Shown: piece after piece, positions 49,501 to 58,290 of the stretch | Numbering within the stretch: the first letter of the stretch is position 1 | Layout of the letters: every line of letters begins with the position of its first letter | Assembly: GCF_000276805.1 (NCBI RefSeq) | Contig: NZ_AKXQ01000015.1 | Location: 1-64,000, forward strand | Source of the DNA: Moritella dasanensis ArB 0140 | GTDB lineage: Bacteria; Pseudomonadota; Gammaproteobacteria; Enterobacterales; Moritellaceae | Reading direction: 5' to 3' | DNA: 64,000 nt | The notes under the pieces: model-generated | Database searches by the model: none | What the model was told of the DNA's origin: nothing | What the model saw: only the letters and a program-made list of their open reading frames with translations | Program-made: the position numbers and the translations under genes

Positions 49501-49975
49501 CTAGCCCCAGTTGCCATGGCATAAAATCTTGTTGGATTTGTAATTGCTGGAAGGAATAAACAATCGCTTTAATTTGTAAGGCGATATAAGGCATAGTCCC
49601 AAGTAACGAGACCATCGTCACCAAGATAGCCAAGGCATGTGATTTACCAAAGCGCGCCGCAAGTAAATCGGCGATAGAGGTTAAATTAAAACTAATACTG
49701 GTCTGAATAATACGTTGTAGAAAAGGCCATGCGAAGACAAGCAGTAAGATAGGACCTAAATAAATGGGCAAGTACGAATAAACACTGGTTGCAGCCTGCC
49801 CCGTGGTACCGAGAAAACTCCATGAGGTACAATAAACAGAAACGGCAAACGCATAAATTAACGCTTGCCGTTTTCCTTGAATAAGATGACGATATTTATC
49901 GCCTAAATAAGCAATCAAAAATAATAACGCGATATAAAAAAAACTTAATAGCATTAACTGCCAATTAGCGAACAT
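46535..49975 (-). CDS. crbS: CrbS-like hybrid sensor kinase with N-terminal sodium:solute symporter domain
   Basis: A protein of about 1146 residues. The N-terminal about 500 residues form a 12-13 helix sodium:solute-symporter-like domain; then PAS (about 635-750), HisKA with phospho-His in YLQVCSHDLLQPLEAARL, HATPase (DNGPGIAAKN, GLGLGLSICNSL) and a C-terminal receiver with phospho-Asp in ILLVDYQLDNGEDG. This build is that of CbrA and V. cholerae CrbS, which controls the acetate switch with CrbR. I use the ATG at 49975 (MFANWQLMLLSFF), which has a TAGG site. A crbR-like gene lies just upstream in the same run. Confidence 0.88.
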   Translation of the reverse strand: MFANWQLMLLSFFYIALLFLIAYLGDKYRHLIQGKRQALIYAFAVSVYCTSWSFLGTTGQAATSVYSYLPIYLGPILLLVFAWPFLQRIIQTSISFNLTSIADLLAARFGKSHALAILVTMVSLLGTMPYIALQIKAIVYSFQQLQIQQDFMPWQLGLVTSFVLAGFSILFGIRNIDVTERHPGIMLAIAFEALVKIIAFASVGIFICYIVFDSPQDIWQQASANADLASALQFPDLSAMFGMIIIVMAAFFVLPRQFHVMIVELRDEQDAWLSRRIFPLYLLVFAFFSAPLGLAGYLLLGNSVPADMYVLVLPWYQDQMWLTLFAFLGAISAASSMVIVSTIALSTMLSNEIVFPFLFKKNKHPTQYHAFRLKLLNIRKVLVMFVIFLSYLVFLFIPPTALASLGATALGALAQLTPALIASFYWRRATLKGVFTGISLGFSLWTIFNFLPQLGLYQGPLEGTFFASSTAINLLCLTINIVAMILISLVTRSSIQERIQGALFLKRQLTPSLVESKRKAKSKRQAISIDELLLLTAQFVGDDKASKSFQAFEQVAITLGYSAKEKSEYALEHAEKVLSSVMGSSSARLVLNSALDGHDFALDELATLVGNASSHRQEFSQNLLKSAIENTRDGISIVNDELELVAWNKQYAMLFDYPDDILSVGCSVESLIRFNAERGLCGAGDTEFHVKKRLDFLRLRQSHNSERLREDGKVIRIEGNPLPDGGFLMVFSDITVFRQAEQVLKEANQDLETRVTERTNKLEKANKELAKARVVADEALSKKSHYLQVCSHDLLQPLEAARLFTSALASQSTLNEHQQRQVKSIDLSLKVANEMIVNLAEVARIESGSIKPHIETFALNDLFSQLANEFSAAAKQHGVSFTIMPTKHWVNTDKHLLRRILQNLIGNAFRYASPGRVLLGCRRKSGQISIQLLDNGPGIAAKNQAKVFEQFSQLEDNNGSNDGLGLGLSICNSLSVLLQHQLSLDSIEGRGCRFSLQLCEATALQQDNIVPILAPTDLTGTAVLCIDNNPAILEGMLELMSSWDCEVYGANSITTAKALFKQCDFDILLVDYQLDNGEDGLTLISALRAINPTTPAILITATTEAGIADKAAAANVGLLRKLVKPAALRAMMSAQLTESLQTQFSR

Positions 49976-49994
49976 AATATAACCTACTAAAAAA

Positions 49995-50426
49995 CTAGAG
50001 CAACGTTTCAAATTCGCTGATGTAATTACCGCCTTTAATCGAAGCGATCAATCTTAATTTATAACTTGCCGAGGTAGCGGCTAACTCACGCAGTGGTGTT
50101 TGCGCTTGCCAATAATAGTTACTTTGAACTTGAGTCAGAGGGTATGGCGTCGCATTATTATTGCCATCGACCAAAAATAACACTGCTTCATCAAGTGGAA
50201 AGGTAGAATTAATAACCGTTGAACCGGCTTTATCAAATACATTAACTTTAAAATCACCGCTTACCAATACGCACTCGCCTGCAAGTACTGCACAAGAAGA
50301 TTCAGGTATTAAGGTGATTAATTTAGTTTCGTCTGCATCATTTTCAATAAAGTAATCCGATGCAATATAGCCAAATACGGCTAATAATGGCGCGACCAGT
50401 ACGGCAACTTTAGTATGCTTATTCAT
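49995..50426 (-). CDS. Small membrane-anchored protein of unknown function
   Basis: A 143-residue protein. One N-terminal hydrophobic helix (about 7-25, VAVLVAPLLAVFGYIASDYF) acts as anchor or uncleaved signal; the rest is predicted periplasmic, beta-rich, with two Cys (CAVLAGEC) that could form a disulfide. It lies 4 bases after the CrbR-like gene and 19 before the CrbS-like gene, so it is co-transcribed with both. It might be a periplasmic accessory to the sensor, but I recognise no family. Confidence 0.7.
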   Translation of the reverse strand: MNKHTKVAVLVAPLLAVFGYIASDYFIENDADETKLITLIPESSCAVLAGECVLVSGDFKVNVFDKAGSTVINSTFPLDEAVLFLVDGNNNATPYPLTQVQSNYYWQAQTPLRELAATSASYKLRLIASIKGGNYISEFETLL

Positions 50427-50430
50427 TAAT

Positions 50431-51099
50431 TTATTCCTTTAAATTATCACTGTAATCCGCTACATCGAGTTGCCCCAACATCATTGCAGCTTGCGTTCTA
50501 TTACGCACATTCAATTTACGAAAAATAGCGCTTGCATGGGCTTTAACTGTCGCCTCAGCAACACAAAGTTTGTCACCAATTTGTTTATTCAACAGGCCTT
50601 CAGAAAACATCATTAATATGCGATATTCTTGTACGGTTAATTTAGCTATCGCCTCGTCAGCAACATTGCTCACTGTTTCTTGCGCTTTTTCAAACGAACC
50701 TGGTACCCACAACTGTCCAGATAATACTTTATTGATAGCGGTAATAATTGTCGGCACAGATTCTGACTTGGGCACAAAACCTGATGCACCGTGCTGCATC
50801 GCTTTACCGATAATGGTCTCGTCACTGTAGGCAGAGATAACCACAACCGGAATGTCTGGGTATTGCTTACGAATACGAATGAGATGATCAAAGCCATGCG
50901 CACCGGGAATATTAAGATCCAGTAATAACAAATCAACATCGGTATTTTTAACTAAACAATCACTAAGGCTTTCAACCGTTTCGGCCTCAAGCCATTGTGT
51001 AGTATTAAATTGTTCTTTTAAGGCAATCAACAATGCTTGGCGAAAAAGAGGGTGATCATCAGCAATGATGATTTTTTCTGGCATTACGTGCATATTCAT
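50431..51099 (-). CDS. crbR: CrbR-like LuxR-type response regulator
   Basis: A 222-residue NarL/FixJ-family regulator. The receiver has D14-D15 and phospho-acceptor D61 (LLLLDLNIPGAHG), with Lys in FVPKSES. The C-terminal HTH is LTVQEYRILMMFSEGLLNKQIGDKLCVAEATVKAHASAIFRKL. It is the likely partner of the CrbS-like kinase. In V. cholerae CrbRS activates acetyl-CoA synthetase for acetate use; acs itself is not in this window. The start could be any of the ATG codons in the first six residues. Confidence 0.83.
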   Translation of the reverse strand: MNMHVMPEKIIIADDHPLFRQALLIALKEQFNTTQWLEAETVESLSDCLVKNTDVDLLLLDLNIPGAHGFDHLIRIRKQYPDIPVVVISAYSDETIIGKAMQHGASGFVPKSESVPTIITAINKVLSGQLWVPGSFEKAQETVSNVADEAIAKLTVQEYRILMMFSEGLLNKQIGDKLCVAEATVKAHASAIFRKLNVRNRTQAAMMLGQLDVADYSDNLKE

Positions 51100-51197
51100 C
51101 CATGTATGACTACAAATAATTAACCCCTACTATACATGACACCATGTTGCCAAACTGTGACCAAGTTAACTCGGTTCACGCACAACATGCGACTTAG

Positions 51198-51902
51198 CTA
51201 ACTGAAAGCACTTGTGATCAAAGACTTAAGTTTTGTATCACCCTTTAATTCTGAATGTTGTATTTTAGCCATAAACAACTCAGCAGTGGCAATCGCATCG
51301 TTTAATGCATTGTGCGCTGCATAGTGTGGTAATCCATACTCATCACGCAAGCTCGTCAAATGCAGCGTCGATGGCGAGTAAGCCTGACTACACCTGTCGT
51401 GCCGCTTTTTAGCCAAGGCTAATGTATCAATGATCGGAAATACAGGCGCCATGCCATACAACTTAATACAAGCTTGTTCGAGAAAGTTTTTTTCTATCTG
51501 AGCATAATGAACCAGCATAGCTTTTCCCGCTAATGCCGTTAACAAGTCCTCGACGACGCTTGCCAAGGGTCGTCCGCTGGCTTTTTCCTGATCTGTGATG
51601 GTGTGAATAGTCACATTATCATCTTCAAGTTGGCAGTGCGCAGCGACAATTTGATGATAACAACTATCCAATCTAATTTGGCTAGCAGCCAGCGCGACGT
51701 AACCAATACTCAAAATATTATCTTGTTTCGCATTCAACCCGGTTGTTTCAAAATCCACAGCTAAAATATCACTGTCCATAATAGGTTGTTCAAGATCGAT
51801 AATCGGCACACTTAAATATTGTTTCAACGCCCCTTCAGGCGCTTTACTCAGCAAGCGTTTACGTTGTTTCTCTAAACTAAAAAACGATTTTATAAGATTC
51901 AT
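51198..51902 (-). CDS. DnaQ-family (DEDDh) 3'-5' exonuclease domain protein
   Basis: A 234-residue protein with a DEDDh exonuclease fold: Exo I AVDFETTGLNAKQD, Exo II in LVHYAQIEKNFLEQ, Exo III HNALNDAIATAELF. It is similar to the DNA polymerase III epsilon family but lacks the polymerase-binding region of DnaQ. In many gammaproteobacteria this gene sits beside the DUF294 protein and the symporter pair. Its substrate is not known. Confidence 0.85.
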   Translation of the reverse strand: MNLIKSFFSLEKQRKRLLSKAPEGALKQYLSVPIIDLEQPIMDSDILAVDFETTGLNAKQDNILSIGYVALAASQIRLDSCYHQIVAAHCQLEDDNVTIHTITDQEKASGRPLASVVEDLLTALAGKAMLVHYAQIEKNFLEQACIKLYGMAPVFPIIDTLALAKKRHDRCSQAYSPSTLHLTSLRDEYGLPHYAAHNALNDAIATAELFMAKIQHSELKGDTKLKSLITSAFS

Positions 51903-51972
51903 ACTATGTCCTTACTCATCAGTTTATCCAGTGTCTACTTCTATCTATTACAAACTACAAATTAACGACCAA

Positions 51973-53817
51973 CTACACCATCTGTCGATAACTTTGCATG
52001 GCTTTAATTACCTTAAACGCATCTTTTAAATGTTCACGTTCCAATCGAGAGATCTCTTTTGGTAACAGATAGCTATCAGCCTCTTCACCTTTGATTAATT
52101 GCTTGGCTTGATGCTCGGCACGTAACATGCCTAACAGCTCAAATGCATCAATCAAATTAGCAGATTCAGTACGACTCAGCGATGGCGTGCCCGCCGCGAG
52201 TCTTAAGCGCATAATAGTATTTACATCTTCGATACCTTCAGCCAAAGCATAAATACGCGCAAGATTAATGATCGGCGCTAAGCCATTATGCTTAAGATCC
52301 AAGCCTTTTTTGTTGTTACCATCTTGGATCAAAACAAAATCACGAAAGAATCCTAATGGCGGTTTCTGTAACAACGCATTGCGTGATAGATGCGCTTGAA
52401 ACAAGGTATTCTTTTGCGTTTTCGCTAACATATTACGACGCACATCTTGCAACAAAGAACTGTCACCATAGACGGTAGCAAGATCAAAAAACACGCTACT
52501 GTTTAACAATGCTTGCGGATCTGGCTGTGTGACCCAATCATTAAAATAACCTTGCCATACGCGCTTTTTCTGCCGCCATTGGGTGTTAGTCGCCATAATA
52601 TTACCCGGACAATAAATATAACCACAAGCCGCTAGACCATCACAAACAAAATGCGCAAATGCTTCAAACCACGCTTCTTGCTCGGGGGTCGCACTATCAT
52701 CAATGATCAGGGCATTATCTTGATCCGAATAAACTAACTGCTCTTGCCGCGCTTGTGAACCGGCACATAACCAAGCGTAACCAACAGGTGCATTACCCAA
52801 TTTTTGCTCTGCTAACTCAATTAAGCGAATGGTAAATGCCATGGTCAGTGCACTGATGTTTTTACCTAAATAATCCGCACTGGCCCCCAACTTGGCCATG
52901 CTTACTTGTAGTTTGGGTAACATCAAACTTAACTCAACCAAGACATCGACAGAACTGGCTTTATGGATCACCGAACTTAAATTAACCGCATGATGACCTT
53001 CTTGATTCATTAAGTCCGTCGCCGTCAGCATGCCAACCAATGCCCCATATTTCGTCACAGGTAAGTGGTGTATACGCTGACTTATCATTAACGCGAGCGC
53101 ATCATGACCACAAAGATTGATATCAATTGTCGCCATATTGGCGGTCATAATATCTGTCACCGCGTGTTGAATATTTAATCCTTCAGCAACGCAACGTCGG
53201 CGAATGTCTTTATCCGTAACAATACCGGCCGGCTGTTCATCTGCCATGATAACCAGACACGAGACGCCTTTTTCGGTCATGTATTTAGCGGCATCTTTAA
53301 TACTCGCTTGCGTGGTGATTGTGATAGCTGGGCTGTTGTAATAATCAGTTATCGGCGCATTGGTTAAACTCGACGCGATTAATGCCGATTCCGTTATCGC
53401 GCCCATGGTATTCTGCAGTCGCTGTGGTGCGGTTTGTAACAAAAACTGTAAGGCAGTGGGCTGCTCAGTAAGTAACTCTTCTAACTCATTAAAATCAATA
53501 GCATATAGCAAACAATCTTCTTCAACACGTAAGCTTATCTGTAACCTTTCGGTATCTGGTCGGCATAGTACACTGCATAAATCCCCTTCTGAGAATTTAC
53601 CCTGTAATTCACCCGCGTTATCGTAATAGGCAATGACACCTTTTTTAACGATATACAGCATAACCTGGTCGTTTTGATGAACATTCAAAATGGTTTCATT
53701 GCGGTAATAACCGATTGAAGTTCGTTTGGCAATAAGATGACAATCCTGATCATTTAATAAATTAAATGGTGGAATGACTTTAATAAAATCAACAATATCA
53801 TTTAACGCTGCATTCAT
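51973..53817 (-). CDS. CNMP-binding, CBS and DUF294 nucleotidyltransferase-like signalling protein
   Basis: A 614-residue protein. Domains in order: cyclic-nucleotide-binding-like (about 15-130), a CBS pair (about 165-290, VSCLVIMADEQPAGIVTDKD and HHLPVTKYGALVGMLTATDL), a DUF294 nucleotidyltransferase-like domain with GSQARQEQLVYSDQDNALI, and DUF294_C. It is likely a cytoplasmic regulatory protein sensing nucleotides; the DUF294 domain resembles the GlnD uridylyltransferase fold. It diverges from the symporter genes and, by position, may regulate acetate transport or use (inference). Confidence 0.85.
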   Translation of the reverse strand: MNAALNDIVDFIKVIPPFNLLNDQDCHLIAKRTSIGYYRNETILNVHQNDQVMLYIVKKGVIAYYDNAGELQGKFSEGDLCSVLCRPDTERLQISLRVEEDCLLYAIDFNELEELLTEQPTALQFLLQTAPQRLQNTMGAITESALIASSLTNAPITDYYNSPAITITTQASIKDAAKYMTEKGVSCLVIMADEQPAGIVTDKDIRRRCVAEGLNIQHAVTDIMTANMATIDINLCGHDALALMISQRIHHLPVTKYGALVGMLTATDLMNQEGHHAVNLSSVIHKASSVDVLVELSLMLPKLQVSMAKLGASADYLGKNISALTMAFTIRLIELAEQKLGNAPVGYAWLCAGSQARQEQLVYSDQDNALIIDDSATPEQEAWFEAFAHFVCDGLAACGYIYCPGNIMATNTQWRQKKRVWQGYFNDWVTQPDPQALLNSSVFFDLATVYGDSSLLQDVRRNMLAKTQKNTLFQAHLSRNALLQKPPLGFFRDFVLIQDGNNKKGLDLKHNGLAPIINLARIYALAEGIEDVNTIMRLRLAAGTPSLSRTESANLIDAFELLGMLRAEHQAKQLIKGEEADSYLLPKEISRLEREHLKDAFKVIKAMQSYRQMV

Positions 53818-54130
53818 ATGTTCACTCTAGCCTCTACTGTTCTGCACTTGAATCTGTGCTTGTATCGATACTAATAGTCGTAAATCACCTTGTATTGATA
53901 ATTCACTTTGTATCTTCAGTTTTAACCCTATACCTCTAAATCGTCAACATCATAAAATAATATATAGACGAAAGTTGTATAGGGTTATTTTTTAAAGGTT
54001 GCTAAATTTACAACATGCTAGTGCGAACGCCAACGACTTGTCATGCAAGTTAAGGACAACTTATGTCGGTGATCAATAACTAACTAATTTTACTTATTAA
54101 GATTTAATCGTTTTTTTTGGGAGAAAGGAT
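53818..54130. other. Divergent intergenic region between DUF294 and symporter genes
   Basis: 313 bases with no gene I can support. It must hold promoters for both directions, but I found no convincing -35/-10 pair or operator by eye. GGGAGAAAGGAT just before 54131 is the ribosome-binding site of the DUF4212 gene. Confidence 0.6.
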
Positions 54131-54382
54131 ATGGAACAAGAAAACGCCTATTGGCAAACCAATATACGACTTATATTAACCTGTTTAGTAATTTGGTTTG
54201 TAGTGTCATTTGGCTGTGGCATTTTATTCGTCGAACAATTGAATGAGTTTCGACTCGGTGGATATAAGCTTGGTTTCTGGTTCGCACAACAAGGGTCTAT
54301 TTATACCTTCGTTGGTTTAGTTTTTTGGTATGCCGTACAGATGAATAAGCTGGACAAAAAACACAATGTTGAGGAAGAATAA
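54131..54382 (+). CDS. Small subunit of sodium:solute symporter (DUF4212)
   Basis: An 83-residue membrane protein with two helices (about 12-33 and 50-70), typical of the DUF4212/TIGR03647 'solute:sodium symporter small subunit' family. Its stop is directly followed by the ATG of the large symporter gene, so the two are translated together. Confidence 0.9.
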   Translation: MEQENAYWQTNIRLILTCLVIWFVVSFGCGILFVEQLNEFRLGGYKLGFWFAQQGSIYTFVGLVFWYAVQMNKLDKKHNVEEE

Positions 54383-56119
54383 ATGACCGAATTAAAACTC
54401 TATACCTATATCGCCGTATTCGGTTCGTTTACTTTATATTTTGCCATTGCTTGGTTTGCTCGCGCTAAAACAACCAGTGACTTCTATGCCGCTGGCGGTG
54501 GTATTACCCCATTACAAAACGGGATGGCGATCGGCGCCGATTGGATGAGCGCCGCGTCGTTCTTATCAATGGCTGGTCTTATTGCCTTTCTTGGTTACGG
54601 TGGTTCAGTGTTCTTAATGGGGTGGACGGGTGGTTTTGTACTGCTAGCGACCTTACTGGCCCCCTATATGCGTAAACACGGTAAGTTTACCGTGCCAGAA
54701 TTCATTGCCGACCGCTATGACTCAAAAACAGCGCGTGTGGTGGCAATTGTCTGCTTAATTGTCGCTTCTGTGACCTATATTATTGGCCAAATGAAAGGTG
54801 TTGGTGTTGCCTTCTCTCGCTTCTTAGAAGTTGATTATGACCTAGGTCTAGGCATAGGTATGGTTGTGGTATGGGTTTATGCTGTACTTGGTGGTATGAA
54901 AGGTATTACTTACACGCAGATCGCACAGTACTGTGTACTTATCTTTGCTTATACTATCCCAGCAGTATTCATTTCGTTACAACTAACAGGTAATCCAATT
55001 CCACAACTTGGTTTGGGTAGTACCCTTGCCGATGGTAGCGGTGTTTATCTGCTTGATAAAATCGATATGGTTGTCACCGACCTCGGCTTTAACCAATACA
55101 CAACTGATAACATGGGCGGCACATTAAACATGTTCGCTTACACGCTGTCATTAATGATTGGTACAGCGGGTTTACCACACGTTATTATGCGCTTCTTTAC
55201 TGTTCCAACAGTGAAAGCGGCTCGTGCATCGGCAGGTTATGCATTAGTATTTATTGCCTTACTTTATACAGTCGCACCAGCTGTTGGTGCAATGGCTCGC
55301 TTCAATCTTATCAACACGATTGAGCCATCTGCAGGTCAACAACTTGAGTATGAGAAACGTCCACAATGGTTTAAAGACTGGGAAGGTACAGGTCTATTAA
55401 AATTTGAAGATAAAAATGGTGATGGCAAAATTAATTATGTTGCTGACCCTGTTAAAAATGAAATGGTTAAAGTTGACCGTGACATCATGGTATTAGCGAA
55501 TCCTGCAATTGCAAACCTACCAAACTGGGTGATTGCATTGGTTGCCGCAGGTGGTCTAGCCGCTGCACTCTCAACTGCCGCAGGTTTACTACTGGCCATT
55601 TCATCCGCTATTTCACATGATTTAATGAAAGGTATACTAACACCAAACATGACCGAGAAAGCCGAACTCAAAGCAGGCCGTATCGTGATGACTATTTCTA
55701 TCATCATCGCTGGCTACCTTGGTTTAAATCCGCCTGGATTCGCCGCCGGTACCGTTGCCCTCGCCTTTGGTTTAGCAGGTTCATCGTTATTCCCAGCGTT
55801 AATGATGGGTATCTTTTCGAAGAAAATTAATGGTACAGCTGCCGTATCGGGTATGTGTGCAGGTTTAGGTATTACTATGCTGTATGTATTCCAACATAAA
55901 GGCATCATGTTTATCCCAGGTACTTCGTTCCTAGGCGGCATGGAAGAAAACTGGTTCTTTGGTATCTCACCTAACGCATTTGGTTCTGTAGGTGCACTTG
56001 TTAACTTTACCGTGGCATTTGTTGTCACCAAAGTAACCGGTGATGCGCCATTGCATATCCAACAGCTAGTTGAAAACTTACGTTACCCACGTGGCGCAGG
56101 TGCAGCAGCAGACCACTAA
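54383..56119 (+). CDS. Sodium:solute symporter, ActP-like (VC_2705 subfamily)
   Basis: A 578-residue inner-membrane transporter of the SSS family with about 13 helices (GADWMSAASFLSMAG, GGMKGITYTQ, GLPHVIMRFFTVPTV, AAALSTAAGLLLAISSAISHD). It is related to acetate permease ActP and belongs with the DUF4212 small subunit. A hydrophilic loop (about 325-370) contains an EF-hand-like loop DKNGDGKINY at D343. It probably imports acetate or a similar short carboxylate with Na+; the CrbSR-like genes facing it support this. Confidence 0.9.
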   Translation: MTELKLYTYIAVFGSFTLYFAIAWFARAKTTSDFYAAGGGITPLQNGMAIGADWMSAASFLSMAGLIAFLGYGGSVFLMGWTGGFVLLATLLAPYMRKHGKFTVPEFIADRYDSKTARVVAIVCLIVASVTYIIGQMKGVGVAFSRFLEVDYDLGLGIGMVVVWVYAVLGGMKGITYTQIAQYCVLIFAYTIPAVFISLQLTGNPIPQLGLGSTLADGSGVYLLDKIDMVVTDLGFNQYTTDNMGGTLNMFAYTLSLMIGTAGLPHVIMRFFTVPTVKAARASAGYALVFIALLYTVAPAVGAMARFNLINTIEPSAGQQLEYEKRPQWFKDWEGTGLLKFEDKNGDGKINYVADPVKNEMVKVDRDIMVLANPAIANLPNWVIALVAAGGLAAALSTAAGLLLAISSAISHDLMKGILTPNMTEKAELKAGRIVMTISIIIAGYLGLNPPGFAAGTVALAFGLAGSSLFPALMMGIFSKKINGTAAVSGMCAGLGITMLYVFQHKGIMFIPGTSFLGGMEENWFFGISPNAFGSVGALVNFTVAFVVTKVTGDAPLHIQQLVENLRYPRGAGAAADH

Positions 56120-56132
56120 TAACCCACTACAT

Positions 56133-56156
56133 CGCGATTGAAACAATCCAATCGCG
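56133..56156 (+). repeat. Short hairpin after symporter gene
   Basis: CGCGATTG and CAATCGCG form an 8-bp stem around an 8-base loop, 14 bases past the symporter stop. No T run follows, so it may be a 3'-end stabilising structure. Confidence 0.5.
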
Positions 56157-56206
56157 CTATTTAGACTGTCGGTTAGACTATTGATTGTAAGTAAATCGTA
56201 GATAAT

Positions 56207-56242
56207 AAAAATGCCGTTCATCAATTGATGAACGGCATTTTT
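56207..56242. terminator. Bidirectional terminator, perfect 36-base palindrome
   Basis: Each half is 18 bases (beginning AAAAATGCCG and ending CGGCATTTTT), perfectly self-complementary. The A run and T run at the ends suit termination in both directions, between the convergent symporter and kdsB genes. Confidence 0.9.
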
Positions 56243-56320
56243 GTATTTACATTTTAACTCAAACTAGTATAGCAATTTGATAACTTGTTACTATCCACTG
56301 TTCGGCTAAGCAGTGATGAC

Positions 56321-57079
56321 TTACTGAGCACTAACAATATTACGTACCACAACAAGATCTTCTGGTGTATCAACACCGGCAGCGGGTGCTTCAAGCGCTT
56401 CTTCAACGTGAATTTTCTCACCATGCCAAAGTACACGTAGTTGCTCTAGTGATTCGATCTGTTCAAGTTCAGTCTCTGCCCACTGCACGTAATCAAGAAT
56501 AAAACCAGCACGGTATGCGTAGATACCAACATGACGTTGATAAACAGGTTTAATCTCAGTCACAGGCTCGTGCATAAAGTTATCACGGTGATAAGGGATC
56601 GGTGCACGACTAAAATACAAAGCATAACCTTGTTTATCCGTCACAACTTTAACCGCGTTCGGGTTAAAAACCTCTTCCACATCGGTAATAGCAACTGATA
56701 ATGTCGCCATACGTGCTTCACTTTGCTTGCCAAGATTTGTGGCAACTTGCTCAATAATACGCGGTGGAATTAATGGTTCATCACCTTGTACGTTAACAAT
56801 GATATCATCGTCATTAAAACCGAGCTTAGTACATACTTCAGCTAAACGTTCAGTACCCGAATTATGGTCCGGTGAGGTCATACACACTTCATAGCCTAAT
56901 GCCGTCACCGCTTGTTCGATACGAGCATCATCAGTCGCAATCACTACCCGTGATGCGCCACTTTGTAATGCTTGTTCGGCAACACGTTGGATCATTGTTT
57001 TACCACAAATATCAACTAACGGCTTACCCGGTAAACGGCTTGACTGATAGCGTGATGGGATCACAACGATAAAACTCAT
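56321..57079 (-). CDS. kdsB: KdsB, CMP-KDO synthetase
   Basis: A 252-residue enzyme (E. coli 248) that activates KDO for LPS inner core synthesis. Conserved: [43 protein letters not shown] and the C-terminal LEQLRVL and GVDTPEDL. Its ATG overlaps the ycaR-like gene stop by four bases. It is the last gene of msbA-lpxK-ycaR-kdsB. Confidence 0.97.
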   Translation of the reverse strand: MSFIVVIPSRYQSSRLPGKPLVDICGKTMIQRVAEQALQSGASRVVIATDDARIEQAVTALGYEVCMTSPDHNSGTERLAEVCTKLGFNDDDIIVNVQGDEPLIPPRIIEQVATNLGKQSEARMATLSVAITDVEEVFNPNAVKVVTDKQGYALYFSRAPIPYHRDNFMHEPVTEIKPVYQRHVGIYAYRAGFILDYVQWAETELEQIESLEQLRVLWHGEKIHVEEALEAPAAGVDTPEDLVVVRNIVSAQ

Positions 57080-57264
57080 TTAGCTAATTCTTCAGACGTT
57101 AACAAACGTGCTTTCACTTCTAGTAATACCGGGATACCTTCCGTGATTGGATACGCAAGACGGTCTGCATTACAGATAAGTTCATTATTACTTTTATCAA
57201 AATGTAATTTACCTTTGCATACAGGGCAAGCAATAATTTCAAGTAAGTTATGATCCAAAGTCAT
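57076..57264 (-). CDS. ycaR: Trm112-family/YcaR-like small zinc-ribbon protein
   Basis: A 62-residue protein of the Trm112/YcaR family: [25 protein letters not shown] ... [14 protein letters not shown], with Cys residues in CPVC and LIC. It overlaps lpxK by 17 bases and kdsB by four. Family members partner with methyltransferases in other organisms; the role of YcaR here is not known. Confidence 0.92.
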   Translation of the reverse strand: MTLDHNLLEIIACPVCKGKLHFDKSNNELICNADRLAYPITEGIPVLLEVKARLLTSEELAK

Positions 57265-58240
57265 GGTTTAATTCCTTTAATGTTAATAATAACTGCGGTA
57301 AAAAATCGCTATCTAAACTTGCGTTTACCGGTAAATAATACCAATTATCCTGAGCGAAAGACTGACACTTAACAGCATCTTTTTCAGTCATAATAACGGT
57401 TCGCCCCGCTGCAAACTGCGTAATGTCTGCGGCAGTAAAAGCATGATGATCGGGAAATGAAAGATGTTCTTCAATCACATAATGGTGTTTTTCTAATGTG
57501 TTATAAAACCGCTGTGGATTACCAATACCGGCAATCGCAACATAGGCGACGTCAGTATTTAGCGTGGCAATGTCGTTATTAATCACTTTACGTAATGGCG
57601 CGGCAACTAAGTGCATATTAGCCTCACCAGCTAAACCATTACCTCCATTACAAATAACAAAATCAGCCGTTTTTAAACGCCAAGCACCTTCTCGTAACGG
57701 GCCCATCGGTAATAAGTGACCATTGCCAAGGCGACGTTTACCATCTATAACAATGAGTTCAATGTCTCTTTGCATTGCATAATGCTGGAGACCGTCATCA
57801 GTAATGATCACGTCAACATCAAACTGAGCTAATAAATGCGCCGCTGCAGCAGTACGCACAGGGCTAATAACCAGTGGGCATTGCGTGCGTTGGTGTAACA
57901 TAAACGGTTCGTCGCCGCTGTGTGCGACTGGCGAATCGCTATTAACAATATAGGGATAGTGTGGTGCTTTCGAACCATAACCGCGGCTGATAATCCCCGG
58001 TTTGTAACCCGCAGCAGTAAGCTGCTCACACAAGTAAACGACCAAAGGCGTTTTACCTGTGCCTCCTACCGTAATGTTACCGACAACAATAGTCGGTACA
58101 GCAGGTTTAACACTGGCTTTAATACCCAGCTCAAATAGCTTACGGCGACTGCATGTAATGGCAGCAAACGTCAGACTTAACGGTGCCAGTAACCACTTTA
58201 ACCAATGGTTTCCATACCAAATATCCTCTTCTATTTTCAC
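57248..58240 (-). CDS. lpxK: LpxK, tetraacyldisaccharide 4'-kinase
   Basis: A 330-residue inner-membrane-associated kinase (E. coli 328) that phosphorylates the 4' position of the lipid A precursor. P-loop [14 protein letters not shown] lies at about 55-68; an N-terminal hydrophobic segment ([16 protein letters not shown]) anchors it. [10 protein letters not shown] is the conserved DDGLQH motif. It lies 50 bases after msbA. Confidence 0.97.
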   Translation of the reverse strand: MKIEEDIWYGNHWLKWLLAPLSLTFAAITCSRRKLFELGIKASVKPAVPTIVVGNITVGGTGKTPLVVYLCEQLTAAGYKPGIISRGYGSKAPHYPYIVNSDSPVAHSGDEPFMLHQRTQCPLVISPVRTAAAAHLLAQFDVDVIITDDGLQHYAMQRDIELIVIDGKRRLGNGHLLPMGPLREGAWRLKTADFVICNGGNGLAGEANMHLVAAPLRKVINNDIATLNTDVAYVAIAGIGNPQRFYNTLEKHHYVIEEHLSFPDHHAFTAADITQFAAGRTVIMTEKDAVKCQSFAQDNWYYLPVNASLDSDFLPQLLLTLKELNHDFGS

Positions 58241-58290
58241 ACTAGCTCCTGTTATTCACACCAGTTCGATGTTTAACACCAAATACACGT

